Shown here piece by piece: positions 1-7,824 of a stretch of DNA of 64,000 bases (its first letter is position 1; each line of letters begins with the position of its first letter). Source of the stretch: Duncaniella sp. (lineage in GTDB: Bacteria > Bacteroidota > Bacteroidia > Bacteroidales > Muribaculaceae). The translations under genes and the position numbers were made by a program. The DNA lies in contig JAMPEV010000001.1 in assembly GCA_023664955.1 (NCBI GenBank), forward strand, positions 1,296,188-1,360,187. The letters are read 5' to 3'. The notes below the pieces were generated by a model, which was not told where the DNA came from, ran no database searches, and was given only the letters and a program-made list of their open reading frames with translations.

Positions 1-752
1 ATTGGAATCGCATTTTTCAACGTAAAAATCATCTTTGTCTTTCCGGAGTAGAGTGCTTTTATCACCGATGCCGCTCCTTGCGAAGGCGTATAAATAACCG
101 GACGGACAAACAAGTTGCCAAGCGTATCTATTGCCTTATTACCCAAGGTTATGATATTTGTATTTACTACCCATGGGTCAGAGCAGTTAACTGTAATATC
201 TTTTTCTACCATTCTACTCGATAACATATAGGCATAAGCGGTAAGCATTTTCTTACTTCGACCATAGGTGACAAAACGATTATGATGGTGCTTTGACAAG
301 TAATCCCAGTCCTTCCTAAATCGAGCAATCTTTCGAGTGACAGAGGTAGTGAACACTATTGAACTACCTCCTATAAGAGTCGGTAATAATAGTTCTGTCA
401 TAATCACAGGTGAAAGGAAGTTAGTCTGGGTGGCTGATTCATAACCATCCTCAGTTATTTTAACTTCACCAGGCATTGTACCGGCATTATGAATTAACCC
501 CTTAACCTTGTAACCTTTTTTCTTTATATATTCCGCTAACACTCTTACCGATGCAAATGACTCCAAATCAAGGGGATGAGCTATCAATTCAGTCTTAACA
601 TCCTTATAAGATGATATAATAGCCTGAGCCTTACCCATGTTTCTGCATGCAAGGATTATACGATCCACTTTTTTGTTCACTAAATCCGCAACAATGCTCT
701 TGCCGATTCCACCGGTGGCTCCCGTAACAATATATGTGTATTTATCTTCCAT
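1..752 (-). CDS. Short-chain dehydrogenase/reductase (partial, 3' end outside window)
   Basis: The reading frame opens with ATG at 752 and runs without a stop to base 1, giving about 250 residues of an SDR. The cofactor loop TGATGGIG lies at about residue 10, NAG follows at about residue 90, and the catalytic Y-x-x-x-K appears as YGRSK. The layout resembles retinol-dehydrogenase or protochlorophyllide-reductase-like SDRs. Its ATG shares one base with the TAA stop of the upstream gene (TAATG), so the two are almost surely translationally coupled. It is the last visible gene of the operon that starts at 3575. From context (5-alpha-reductase and old-yellow-enzyme neighbours) I infer a hydroxysteroid dehydrogenase role; the substrate and the position oxidised cannot be read from the sequence. 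Confidence 0.85.
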   Translation of the reverse strand, partial: MEDKYTYIVTGATGGIGKSIVADLVNKKVDRIILACRNMGKAQAIISSYKDVKTELIAHPLDLESFASVRVLAEYIKKKGYKVKGLIHNAGTMPGEVKITEDGYESATQTNFLSPVIMTELLLPTLIGGSSIVFTTSVTRKIARFRKDWDYLSKHHHNRFVTYGRSKKMLTAYAYMLSSRMVEKDITVNCSDPWVVNTNIITLGNKAIDTLGNLFVRPVIYTPSQGAASVIKALYSGKTKMIFTLKNAIP

Positions 753-1561
753 TATTTGTCTAATCTGTCGAGCAATTTAGTTTTAATCATAACTCTCGCC
801 CATTCAGGCATTAATGAGACAACCACTATTGATATGCGGTTTAATATTCCATTGATATATTGAGCGTTACCATTTAATGCTCTTTTTACAGCTTTCTTCG
901 CGAAATGGCTTGGAGTGTCAAGAACTCCAAACATTACTCCAATTTTCTTTAATCGTTTAGAAAGTCCAAACAGGTCGGTGGCTATACCGCCGGGGCAGGC
1001 CACCATTACCATCACATTTTTCTCCTTCATCTCTATTCGGTAAGCTCGTGAAAACACCCTGACATAAGCTTTGGTGGCGGTATACATCGCAATTCCAGGC
1101 ATCGGCATCCAGCATGACATAGACGACATGTTTAAAATGTACCCGCCCCCATTCGAAGCCATTATATCCCCTATATCCTTAGTTAGAAAAGTAAGCGCCC
1201 TTATATGTAAATCGATATAAGTGTTTATACGATGTGCCGACAAATGGCTAACCGACTTGAAATCGAAAATCCCGGCATTATTTATTAGGATAAAAGGTGC
1301 TATTTGATTATCGCATAAGAATCTGACAATATCATCTACTCCTGACATTTCAGTTAAATCAACATTCAAATAGAATATTGATTTGCTGGTTTTTGATTTC
1401 AGTATCTCAGCCTTTTCGGCTAATTCTTTGGGCTGGTTACTGACCATCATGAGGTTACAACCCATCTCGCAAAGATACTCACAAAACTCATAACCGATAC
1501 CCGAAGAAGCGCCGGTCACTATAGCCCATTTATCCTGTATTTCATATATTTTAGTCCTCAC
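752..1561 (-). CDS. Short-chain dehydrogenase, HSD17B/ketoacyl-reductase-like (candidate hydroxysteroid dehydrogenase)
   Basis: This 269-residue SDR has the NAD(P) loop TGASSGIG at residues 16-23, NNAG near residue 93, a serine-rich NMSSMS strand and the catalytic YTATK near residue 158. The C-terminal third is hydrophobic (around ISIVVVSLMPEWARVMI), as in membrane-associated 17-beta-HSD/3-ketoacyl reductases. Translation starts at a GTG (1559-1561) overlapping the TGA stop of the upstream flavoprotein gene (1558-1560), a four-base GTGA coupling. The next SDR overlaps its stop by one base. I infer that it interconverts a hydroxyl and a keto group on a steroid or bile acid, because its co-transcribed partners look like ring-A delta4 reductases. 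A fatty-acid or sphingoid 3-ketoreductase role is the main alternative. Confidence 0.88.
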   Translation of the reverse strand: MRTKIYEIQDKWAIVTGASSGIGYEFCEYLCEMGCNLMMVSNQPKELAEKAEILKSKTSKSIFYLNVDLTEMSGVDDIVRFLCDNQIAPFILINNAGIFDFKSVSHLSAHRINTYIDLHIRALTFLTKDIGDIMASNGGGYILNMSSMSCWMPMPGIAMYTATKAYVRVFSRAYRIEMKEKNVMVMVACPGGIATDLFGLSKRLKKIGVMFGVLDTPSHFAKKAVKRALNGNAQYINGILNRISIVVVSLMPEWARVMIKTKLLDRLDK

Positions 1562-2799
1562 TTACCGCTATTTTTGCTACGACATTTTATAGCCTCTATT
1601 TCACGCTGAAGTGAGCGAGGCATATTCTCTATACATTTATGGCATGCCATTTCACGAGAATACATTCTCCCGATGCAATAATTCACATGCTCGCATCCGG
1701 AGGAATTGAGCCCCTCTCGCATTCGGTTCACAAAATCCGGCATCGTCAACAATGCACGTGCCATCTGCACAAATTCAAAATCGGCATCAAGTACCTTCTC
1801 AATTGATTCCCTTGTCGAGGCTCCTCCGACATATATCAACGGTAATTTTAATTCCTTTCTGAATAGTTTTGCATCTTCAAGGAAATAACAATCCTCATAT
1901 GGTACGGTCGGTATCATTATCTTACCAAACATTCTGACACCATATTTCATCCACCAACAGTCCATGTAATGAGTCAACGCGCCAATGGGCATCTCACCTC
2001 TCATAACATACATCGGTGCTTTGCTCACAAAGCCGCCACTTAACACCAATGCATGTGCACCGAGTCGTTCAAGCTCTTTCGCTATTTGTATGCCTTCGTC
2101 AATTTCTACTCCACCCTTGAATCCATCACGCATATTGGTCTTTACCACAACACCGAGATCACTTCCGGCGGCTTTCATAACTTCTTCCATGCAAAGCCGC
2201 ATAAAGCGCATCCTGTTATCTAATGAGCCACCCCATCGGTCATTTCGATGATTAGTATATGGTGACAAAAACTGACTTATGAGATACCCGTGCCCTGCGT
2301 GAATCTCTATACAGTCCATTCCGGCATCCCGTGCGAGACGAACTGCGTCTCCGAACGATTTCGACATCTTGACAATCTCATCATCAGTCATCCTTCTCAC
2401 CGGTGTGGGCGAATATATATTGAATCTTCCTGATGCAGAAATAGGCGTTTCTCCAGCTGTTGATTTATGTGACATATTGCCACAATGTCCTAATTGAATC
2501 GACACCTTGGCTCCGGTTTCATGTATGGCGTCCGTAATATCTCTTAACGATGGTATGATTTCAGGACGCATCCACAACTGTCTTGGAAATGAGAGTCCGT
2601 TTCTCGTCACTGATGCGTAGGCAATCGTAGTCATACCAACACCTCCTTTAGCAACCGACAAGTGATAGTCCTTAAGCATCTGAGATGGACTATTCCCCGG
2701 ACACATTCCTTCAAACGCGGCCGAACGAATTGTCCTGTTACGCAATGTTACCGGCCCGATTTTAGCAGGCGTAAATAGTTTTGAATCGGGATACTCCAT
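1558..2799 (-). CDS. Old-yellow-enzyme family FMN oxidoreductase (candidate 3-oxo-delta4-steroid 5-beta-reductase)
   Basis: This 413-residue TIM-barrel flavoprotein carries the family landmarks: LRNRTIRSAAFEG near the N-terminus, QLGHCGN, the segment EIHAGHGYLISQFLSPYTN followed by NDRWGGS, and the FMN-phosphate region YVGGASTRESIE. A cysteine cluster near the C-terminus (C-x5-C-x10-C-x2-C, about residues 366-390) resembles the 4Fe-4S site of 2,4-dienoyl-CoA-reductase-type members. Those relatives, including BaiCD and BaiH, are usually around 640-670 residues with a C-terminal FAD/NAD module; this protein stops right after the cysteines. It may therefore take electrons from a separate partner or directly from NAD(P)H. 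Six bases separate it from the upstream 5-alpha-reductase-like gene. Steroid or bile-acid delta4 reduction is inferred from context. Confidence 0.88.
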   Translation of the reverse strand: MEYPDSKLFTPAKIGPVTLRNRTIRSAAFEGMCPGNSPSQMLKDYHLSVAKGGVGMTTIAYASVTRNGLSFPRQLWMRPEIIPSLRDITDAIHETGAKVSIQLGHCGNMSHKSTAGETPISASGRFNIYSPTPVRRMTDDEIVKMSKSFGDAVRLARDAGMDCIEIHAGHGYLISQFLSPYTNHRNDRWGGSLDNRMRFMRLCMEEVMKAAGSDLGVVVKTNMRDGFKGGVEIDEGIQIAKELERLGAHALVLSGGFVSKAPMYVMRGEMPIGALTHYMDCWWMKYGVRMFGKIMIPTVPYEDCYFLEDAKLFRKELKLPLIYVGGASTRESIEKVLDADFEFVQMARALLTMPDFVNRMREGLNSSGCEHVNYCIGRMYSREMACHKCIENMPRSLQREIEAIKCRSKNSGK

Positions 2800-2804
2800 A
2801 TCTT

Positions 2805-3575
2805 TTAGTATATATAAGGTATTATTTTTTTCAGTTGTATTGAATCAAACTCGGTAGGAAATTCCTTAGAGTAACGTTTGTATATCTTTCCGGCTCTCGG
2901 TGCAAGATTTGCAAATGTCCATAGAGCAAACACGGCTCCGGCACACGACCATGTCAATACGGCAAAACCTGTCCATTCCACAAATTCTCCAAAATAATTG
3001 GCGGAAGTGACATATTTAAACATCCCTTTCTTTGGCAAATAATGTTTAGTGTCACCGGGCTTACGCAAATTTCTTATCACTGAATCACTATGTATATTTA
3101 TTGCCATTCCGGCTATGAATATTAATGTTCCTATGATAAACTGGGGAGATTCAAGCCAAGTAGACGGATAACGATCCGGTGATGAAACATAAAAAATCCA
3201 TCCTCCTTGCATAAACGCATTGAGAATGTTGAAACATATTCCACACACAATGATACTCAATGGCATTTTGCCTTTGGACTTAATTAAGAATGGGAAAATG
3301 AACGAGCGTTGAAAATAATGAACCTCGAAAAGCAGGAACATTATCAATGGTGCAATATCAAAACGCCGAGTAGAGTGCCACCACAGTATACCCATAGCGA
3401 TAAACACAGGAGCTTCCATTAGCACCCATCCAAGCCTGTTATTCACTGTTATACCCCATTTCTTTGTATACATCATCCCATAACCTGCTTCAACATAATG
3501 TAAAGCTATAAACACAATGGCGGCTGTTACGGCCATTGCTATTAAGAATATGTCAAACGACCCCTCTCCTATCAT
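2805..3575 (-). CDS. Membrane 3-oxo-5-alpha-steroid 4-dehydrogenase (steroid 5-alpha-reductase) family protein
   Basis: This 256-residue integral membrane protein has about six or seven hydrophobic helices. Its C-terminal domain fits the SRD5A family: SANYFGEFVEWTGFAVLTW, then NLAPRAGKIYKRYSKEF and the terminal KKIIPYIY, matching the conserved N-Y-F-G-E-x-x-E-W, L-x-P-R-A and I-P-Y signatures. Family members reduce the delta4 double bond of 3-oxo steroids with NADPH to 5-alpha products. It is the first gene of a four-gene operon and has its own promoter. A related set of 5-alpha-reductase, OYE-type 5-beta-reductase and HSDH has been reported in gut Bacteroidetes converting 3-oxo-delta4-lithocholic acid to isoallolithocholic acid; assigning this operon to that pathway is my inference. 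Confidence 0.88.
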   Translation of the reverse strand: MIGEGSFDIFLIAMAVTAAIVFIALHYVEAGYGMMYTKKWGITVNNRLGWVLMEAPVFIAMGILWWHSTRRFDIAPLIMFLLFEVHYFQRSFIFPFLIKSKGKMPLSIIVCGICFNILNAFMQGGWIFYVSSPDRYPSTWLESPQFIIGTLIFIAGMAINIHSDSVIRNLRKPGDTKHYLPKKGMFKYVTSANYFGEFVEWTGFAVLTWSCAGAVFALWTFANLAPRAGKIYKRYSKEFPTEFDSIQLKKIIPYIY

Positions 3576-3594
3576 AATTAATTGTTTTAAGCAA

Positions 3595-3623
3595 CAAAAT
3601 TATATAATAATTATGATATTCAA
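3595..3623 (-). promoter_or_regulatory. Bacteroidetes-type promoter of the steroid-reductase operon
   Basis: On the minus strand the -7 element TAATTTTG (3595-3602) matches TAnnTTTG exactly and is preceded after 18 bases by TTG (3621-3623). The start codon at 3575 lies about 13 bases downstream of the expected start site, so the leader is very short. Confidence 0.6.
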
Positions 3624-3706
3624 CTCATAACAGTGACTTTTTTTCTTTCTTTCGTGGATCATTATTGCAGTGAAACAGCAAAACCTCCAAAAAGAAAGGA
3701 CTGAGA

Positions 3707-3734
3707 AATTGCCTGAAGAAAATTCAGGGCAATT
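3707..3734 (-). terminator. Likely intrinsic terminator after the GH28 gene
   Basis: An imperfect hairpin with arms AATTGCCTGAA and TTCAGGGCAATT (one bulged base) around a five-base loop is followed on the minus strand by a short T-rich run. It lies just past the GH28 stop and would separate that unit from the steroid-reductase operon. Confidence 0.5.
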
Positions 3735-3765
3735 AATCTCAGCCCGTGCTTAAGAATTAGTATTT

Positions 3766-5097
3766 CTATTTTTCGTTTGCCTTGTCAAGATCTTTAAGGT
3801 CGTAGTTAAGTTTATCCTTATCATCCTCATTAGCTACGACAATCTTAGGAACACGGCCGTTCACAGTGACATTTAACAACTTAACATTTGGGTAGTTGCA
3901 ATGAAACAAATCAGATTTTGCCCTTAGTGTCAGATTCTCCATGATGAAATTCTCAACAGTGTCATCATTATTACCTGCTATGGCACCAAGACCTTCACAT
4001 GACACATTAATATTCTTCATAAGCACATTTTTAACCACTCCCACCGGATGCTCATTTGTACCTTCCAGAGTGAAAAACTGCTTCCAGGGAAGCATTTCTA
4101 TAATCGTACCGCATCTTCCCGTCACATTCTCGATAGTTATATTTTCGTAAGTCTGATACGTGTCCGGACGCATTTTAAGACGTAAAAGTGAACACTCATT
4201 TTCAAGTTTACAATTACGCAAGGTAATATTCTTGGCATGAAAACATTCACTTCCGAGTGTGATTGTGCCATGGAGGTTAGGACCGAACGTGCAGTCCTCG
4301 ACCAAAATATCCTCCACTGAGCCATTTTCAGGTGACTGATGCGCAAATACTCCTTTGCCGCCCTTCATACACACACCATCGTCGTCACAATTAAGATAAC
4401 ATCCCCTAACTGTCACCTTCTTACATCCGTCAAGATCAATGGCATCACTACTCGGGGCTCTCACCGGCTCCACGGGTGCATAGACTTCGCAATTCTCTAT
4501 CAACACATTTTGACAGAGATAAAGGTGAGTGGTCCAGAATGCGGAGTTAATAAGATGAACGCCTGATAATTTAACATTGTCGCATCCCCAAAGGAACACC
4601 AAGCGTGGCCGGCGCACTTCAAGGTTGGTCCAAGCGCGATTCTCTTTACGCGCCTTCTCAACGTAGTCCCAGAATTGCACCCACAAATTATAGCCGTTAC
4701 CATTAATCGTGCCGGGTCCTTTAATCTGGAAGCCATCGACATAGTAGGCATTTACAAGAGCCGGATGGTAATATATGCTACGCCCTTCCATGCGTGAGGG
4801 CATGAGGGGATAATCTGAGATATTATCTGATCCTTTTAACATTCCACCCTCACGGATTTCCAAGGTAGTACCGGGCTTGAAGAAGAGTGCCCCGGATAGA
4901 AATGTCCCCTTCGGTATCACCACATTTCCTCCCCCATCGGATTCTGCAATATCAATCACACGCTGAATTTGGGCCGTTTGAACCTTAGTGCTGTCTGATG
5001 AAACTTGATAGTCGGTGATTACATAGTCTTTTGCACTTGCCATCGTTGCCATGGTCAAGATACAACCCAAAGAAGAAATTTTAAGTAGATTTTTCAT
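3766..5097 (-). CDS. Secreted GH28 polygalacturonase (pectinase)
   Basis: This 443-residue protein has an N-terminal signal peptide ending near MATMASA and a right-handed parallel beta-helix typical of GH28. Active-site landmarks are visible: SSDAIDLD (variant of NTDGID), NCDDDGVCMKGG supplying the adjacent aspartates, LHGTITLGSE in place of G-H-G, and LRLKMRP in place of R-I-K. These variants are common in Bacteroidetes GH28 enzymes that act on galacturonan or rhamnogalacturonan. It probably cleaves oligogalacturonides in the periplasm or at the cell surface. The gene follows the double esterase at 5129-6757 by 31 bases with no promoter between them, so the two form an operon coupling deacetylation with depolymerisation. 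It resembles the GH28 at 23753 more than the one at 38523. Confidence 0.92.
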   Translation of the reverse strand: MKNLLKISSLGCILTMATMASAKDYVITDYQVSSDSTKVQTAQIQRVIDIAESDGGGNVVIPKGTFLSGALFFKPGTTLEIREGGMLKGSDNISDYPLMPSRMEGRSIYYHPALVNAYYVDGFQIKGPGTINGNGYNLWVQFWDYVEKARKENRAWTNLEVRRPRLVFLWGCDNVKLSGVHLINSAFWTTHLYLCQNVLIENCEVYAPVEPVRAPSSDAIDLDGCKKVTVRGCYLNCDDDGVCMKGGKGVFAHQSPENGSVEDILVEDCTFGPNLHGTITLGSECFHAKNITLRNCKLENECSLLRLKMRPDTYQTYENITIENVTGRCGTIIEMLPWKQFFTLEGTNEHPVGVVKNVLMKNINVSCEGLGAIAGNNDDTVENFIMENLTLRAKSDLFHCNYPNVKLLNVTVNGRVPKIVVANEDDKDKLNYDLKDLDKANEK

Positions 5098-5128
5098 TAG
5101 TTCTCTTCTTTATAGTGAACGTAAAAAT

Positions 5129-6757
5129 TTATTTTAATATTTTATCCAAGAAAGCAACAACATAGTCGACAGTAGGTTCCATCCATGGGTGGAAGAACCA
5201 GAAGGGATGCACATCTACCGGAATTGAATTGCGTTCGGAGTAGATGCCATTTTCTTTGTATATGTCAATGAGAATATCGCGTCCGTCACTATAGCGGGGC
5301 AGTCCGCTATTAATAAAGCATACAGGTGCCGATTTGTCTGTCACCCATAGTACTGATGAGGCTTCTTCCCAATTTTCTTTTGCCTTCTCATACAATCCAC
5401 CAAGCCACACGGCATTGATTGGTAGCTCCCCCTTTTGGGCTAACTTATCTTTCGCCTCCGCAATGTTGCTCTCCGACACGAATGTACATGTACCATCCAT
5501 ATTGATTATAGCCTGGACTTCGCTCGATTCGTCAAGCCATTCGCCATATCCCTCATGTCGCTTCGAGCCATTGGTGACACCTGCCAGTGTGGCGAGTTGC
5601 GCTCCGGCCGAACATCCTGAAACCGCAATTTTACTTGGATCGATACCATACTTTCCAGCATTCTTCCTCACCCATCTCACTGCCGTTTTAATGTCATGAA
5701 AACCGGCCGGATACTTGGCTTCAGGGATATGACGATATTCTACCGGAATTGTGACATATCCGCGAGAGGCTATACGTTGAGCCATTGGCACCTGCAGAGA
5801 CTTATCGCCTGAGTTCCATCCTCCGCCGTGAATCATTATCAAAGCCGGGTAAACAACGTCGTCGTCCGGACGGTAAATATCGACATGTAAATCACGGTCT
5901 CCGTAAGGTGAATTACAATGTGTCGTGTATACTACGTCTTTGTACTCCTTAAGTCCTCGAGTTTGGTCGGGTAACGCCAAAGTAACCTCAGGATGACGCT
6001 TAATAACCTTTACATAAGTTGAATGTGTGGTAAATGAGGTGTCGCGAGGCACTTTGCAGTCTGTACGCTTTCCGCAGCAGCCCATATTTCCAACAAGCGA
6101 TTTCAAGAACGTCTCTCCTCTATCAACCATAAGGTTATGACCTTTGTCATTAAGATGCGCCGTGTCATTTGGCCCTTGGAAATAGATGGCACGGAATTCG
6201 GGATTGTTTACATCGATAATATCTGGGGAAGAAACATCAAGAACGGGAATACCATATTTATCACAGGCCTTATGTATCTCAGCAATAACCTCCTTAAAAT
6301 ATTTCCTGTCAACACCCCAAGGGGTAACATAACCGATGGGGTTATATGGATATTTCTGTTTTAATCCAGCTAAAAGGGAATCCAGTCCGGCACTAAATTT
6401 CGACCATGCGCCTTCATGTTTACGCAAATAATCGGCATCATTATGACCTGCTATGATTAAAATCACATCGGCCGAATCAGGCAATTCCTTATATCTGACA
6501 GTCATCGCAGGCCCAAAACCATCTTCAGTCCTATCGAAAGCTATACTACTTCCATTCCTGCCAAAATTAACATAGTTCATCCCTAACTTTTCAGCCACTT
6601 TGTAGTGCCATGCCTCAGAGAACGGACGCTTATGATTTCTGACATAACTATCACCAAACACACAAAGCGTCCTGACAAGCAATGCTTCAGTGCCATCATC
6701 CGCTTGACACATGACACTCACAAGCATAAATGCTAATAGGATTTTCAGTATTTTCAT
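5129..6757 (-). CDS. Secreted bifunctional esterase: SGNH/GDSL hydrolase fused to alpha/beta hydrolase
   Basis: The 542-residue protein contains a signal peptide and two hydrolase domains. Residues about 28-225 form an SGNH hydrolase: block I FGDSYV with Ser37, Asn106 in GHND, and the block V Asp198/His201 pair in NDTAH. Residues about 275-540 form an acetyl-esterase or feruloyl-esterase-like alpha/beta hydrolase: oxyanion motif HGGGWN at 310-315, nucleophile elbow GCSAGA with Ser383, and a candidate histidine in the VHPFWFFHPW segment. Both domains look catalytically complete. With the GH28 gene immediately downstream, removal of acetyl (or other ester) groups from pectin is the likely role. 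The fusion suggests two ester positions are handled by one polypeptide. Exact bond specificity is unknown. Confidence 0.88.
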   Translation of the reverse strand: MKILKILLAFMLVSVMCQADDGTEALLVRTLCVFGDSYVRNHKRPFSEAWHYKVAEKLGMNYVNFGRNGSSIAFDRTEDGFGPAMTVRYKELPDSADVILIIAGHNDADYLRKHEGAWSKFSAGLDSLLAGLKQKYPYNPIGYVTPWGVDRKYFKEVIAEIHKACDKYGIPVLDVSSPDIIDVNNPEFRAIYFQGPNDTAHLNDKGHNLMVDRGETFLKSLVGNMGCCGKRTDCKVPRDTSFTTHSTYVKVIKRHPEVTLALPDQTRGLKEYKDVVYTTHCNSPYGDRDLHVDIYRPDDDVVYPALIMIHGGGWNSGDKSLQVPMAQRIASRGYVTIPVEYRHIPEAKYPAGFHDIKTAVRWVRKNAGKYGIDPSKIAVSGCSAGAQLATLAGVTNGSKRHEGYGEWLDESSEVQAIINMDGTCTFVSESNIAEAKDKLAQKGELPINAVWLGGLYEKAKENWEEASSVLWVTDKSAPVCFINSGLPRYSDGRDILIDIYKENGIYSERNSIPVDVHPFWFFHPWMEPTVDYVVAFLDKILK

Positions 6758-6825
6758 TCCGGTATTAATTTAAATTCTAATTGACTTTAAACTGTCTTTT
6801 CAACTGACGTTTTATCATTATTTTA

Positions 6826-6855
6826 CAAAAGTAATCAAATTTTTGAATAAAACAA
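6826..6855 (-). promoter_or_regulatory. Promoter of the esterase-GH28 operon
   Basis: Minus-strand -7 TACTTTTG (6826-6833) with TTG 19 bases upstream (6853-6855). It leaves a leader of about 60 bases before the ATG at 6757. Confidence 0.6.
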
Positions 6856-6929
6856 TCAGTATATGAATATAAAAAAGTCCGGCAGCACACGGCAACCGGA
6901 CATATAAAAAAACTCAAATAAAAATTCGC

Positions 6930-7166
6930 TCATTCCTTAGCGTAAGAAAGCACAGTGGGACTCTCTACATCAACACCAAATTCCTTGGCACGCGCCACAA
7001 TGGCACGTGCAAGTTGAGGCTTTAAGCCATCTGGGCAATATCTGAAATACGCCTCCGCAGCACGTACATGGGCCGCATCGGGCATCGGATATTCTCTGCG
7101 CTCCGGCAATCCGAACACGCTATCAGGAAGTTCTTTTCGATCTTCGTAACTTATCCTATCATTCAT
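6930..7166 (-). CDS. Small conserved protein (DUF6582-like)
   Basis: This 78-residue soluble protein has the core FGLPERREYPMPDAAHVRAA, a pattern (F-x-L-P-x-x-R-x-Y-P-M-P-D-x-x-H-V-x-x-A) I associate with DUF6582-type small proteins seen both in phage capsid-maturation contexts and as stand-alone chromosomal genes. Nothing phage-like surrounds it, so it is probably a stand-alone copy. It contains no catalytic motif that I recognise. The gene sits 39 bases downstream of the beta-barrel gene at 7206-7724 on the same strand and could be co-transcribed. The function is unknown. Confidence 0.65.
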   Translation of the reverse strand: MNDRISYEDRKELPDSVFGLPERREYPMPDAAHVRAAEAYFRYCPDGLKPQLARAIVARAKEFGVDVESPTVLSYAKE

Positions 7167-7205
7167 GGCTTTATCTTTGGATTGTCTATGATTAAATCAG
7201 TTAAA

Positions 7206-7724
7206 TTACATATTGAATCGGAAACCTACTTGCAAAAGGCCCTGAGCACCATAACCCAGCTCGCCAAACATTGCTACACTGCGATTAAGCCCAACCTCCG
7301 CCCCAAGGGGTGAAGCCTGAAATGCAAAATATGTCTTATTCTTCGACCAGTCACCTGCGGCTGCATGAGTTACATCAACACCCAAACCTAAATGTCCGTA
7401 GAGTGTCACGATGCTATTGCGATAATAGTCGTAACGGCCATTAAGCATAAATACATGATAATAGACATTAGCGTCATCAACATGTTTGTAACTTGCACTT
7501 GAAAAGGTGTAAGTAGCACCCAAATAAAAGCTTGGAAGAACCTTGAAATTGACACCTGCTGTCAACGCGCCCCAAGCATTATCGACTGCGCTGCCGGGGT
7601 GCATATCACTCGCATCCATCTGAGTATAACCACCGTAACCAATCTGAAGTTGTGCACGCTGAGCTTGTGCGCCAAATGCCATTCCCATGACTACGAGCAT
7701 GGTCAGGAAGAATTTTTTCATCAT
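7206..7724 (-). CDS. Small outer-membrane beta-barrel protein
   Basis: The 172-residue protein has a clear signal peptide (KKFFLTMLVVMGMAFGAQA). After it come alternating-pattern strands rich in Tyr, Gly and aromatics (QLQIGYGGYTQ, SFYLGATYTFSS, VTLYGHLGLGVDV), and the chain ends in the beta-barrel-like terminal strand LLQVGFRFNM. The size suggests an eight-stranded OmpA/OmpX-type or PorT-like barrel. No enzymatic motif is present. Its upstream neighbour is lptD (minus, starting at 10671), separated by 100 bases. I see no canonical -7 element in that gap, so read-through from lptD is possible. Confidence 0.8.
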   Translation of the reverse strand: MMKKFFLTMLVVMGMAFGAQAQRAQLQIGYGGYTQMDASDMHPGSAVDNAWGALTAGVNFKVLPSFYLGATYTFSSASYKHVDDANVYYHVFMLNGRYDYYRNSIVTLYGHLGLGVDVTHAAAGDWSKNKTYFAFQASPLGAEVGLNRSVAMFGELGYGAQGLLQVGFRFNM

Positions 7725-7824
7725 ATCTTTAATTTTTTGTTAGAAACGTGAAATATTTAATTAATTTCACATTTAAAACATACAGTATGATGAATTGGTT
7801 TATTGAGGATGGTTTTTTAACACT

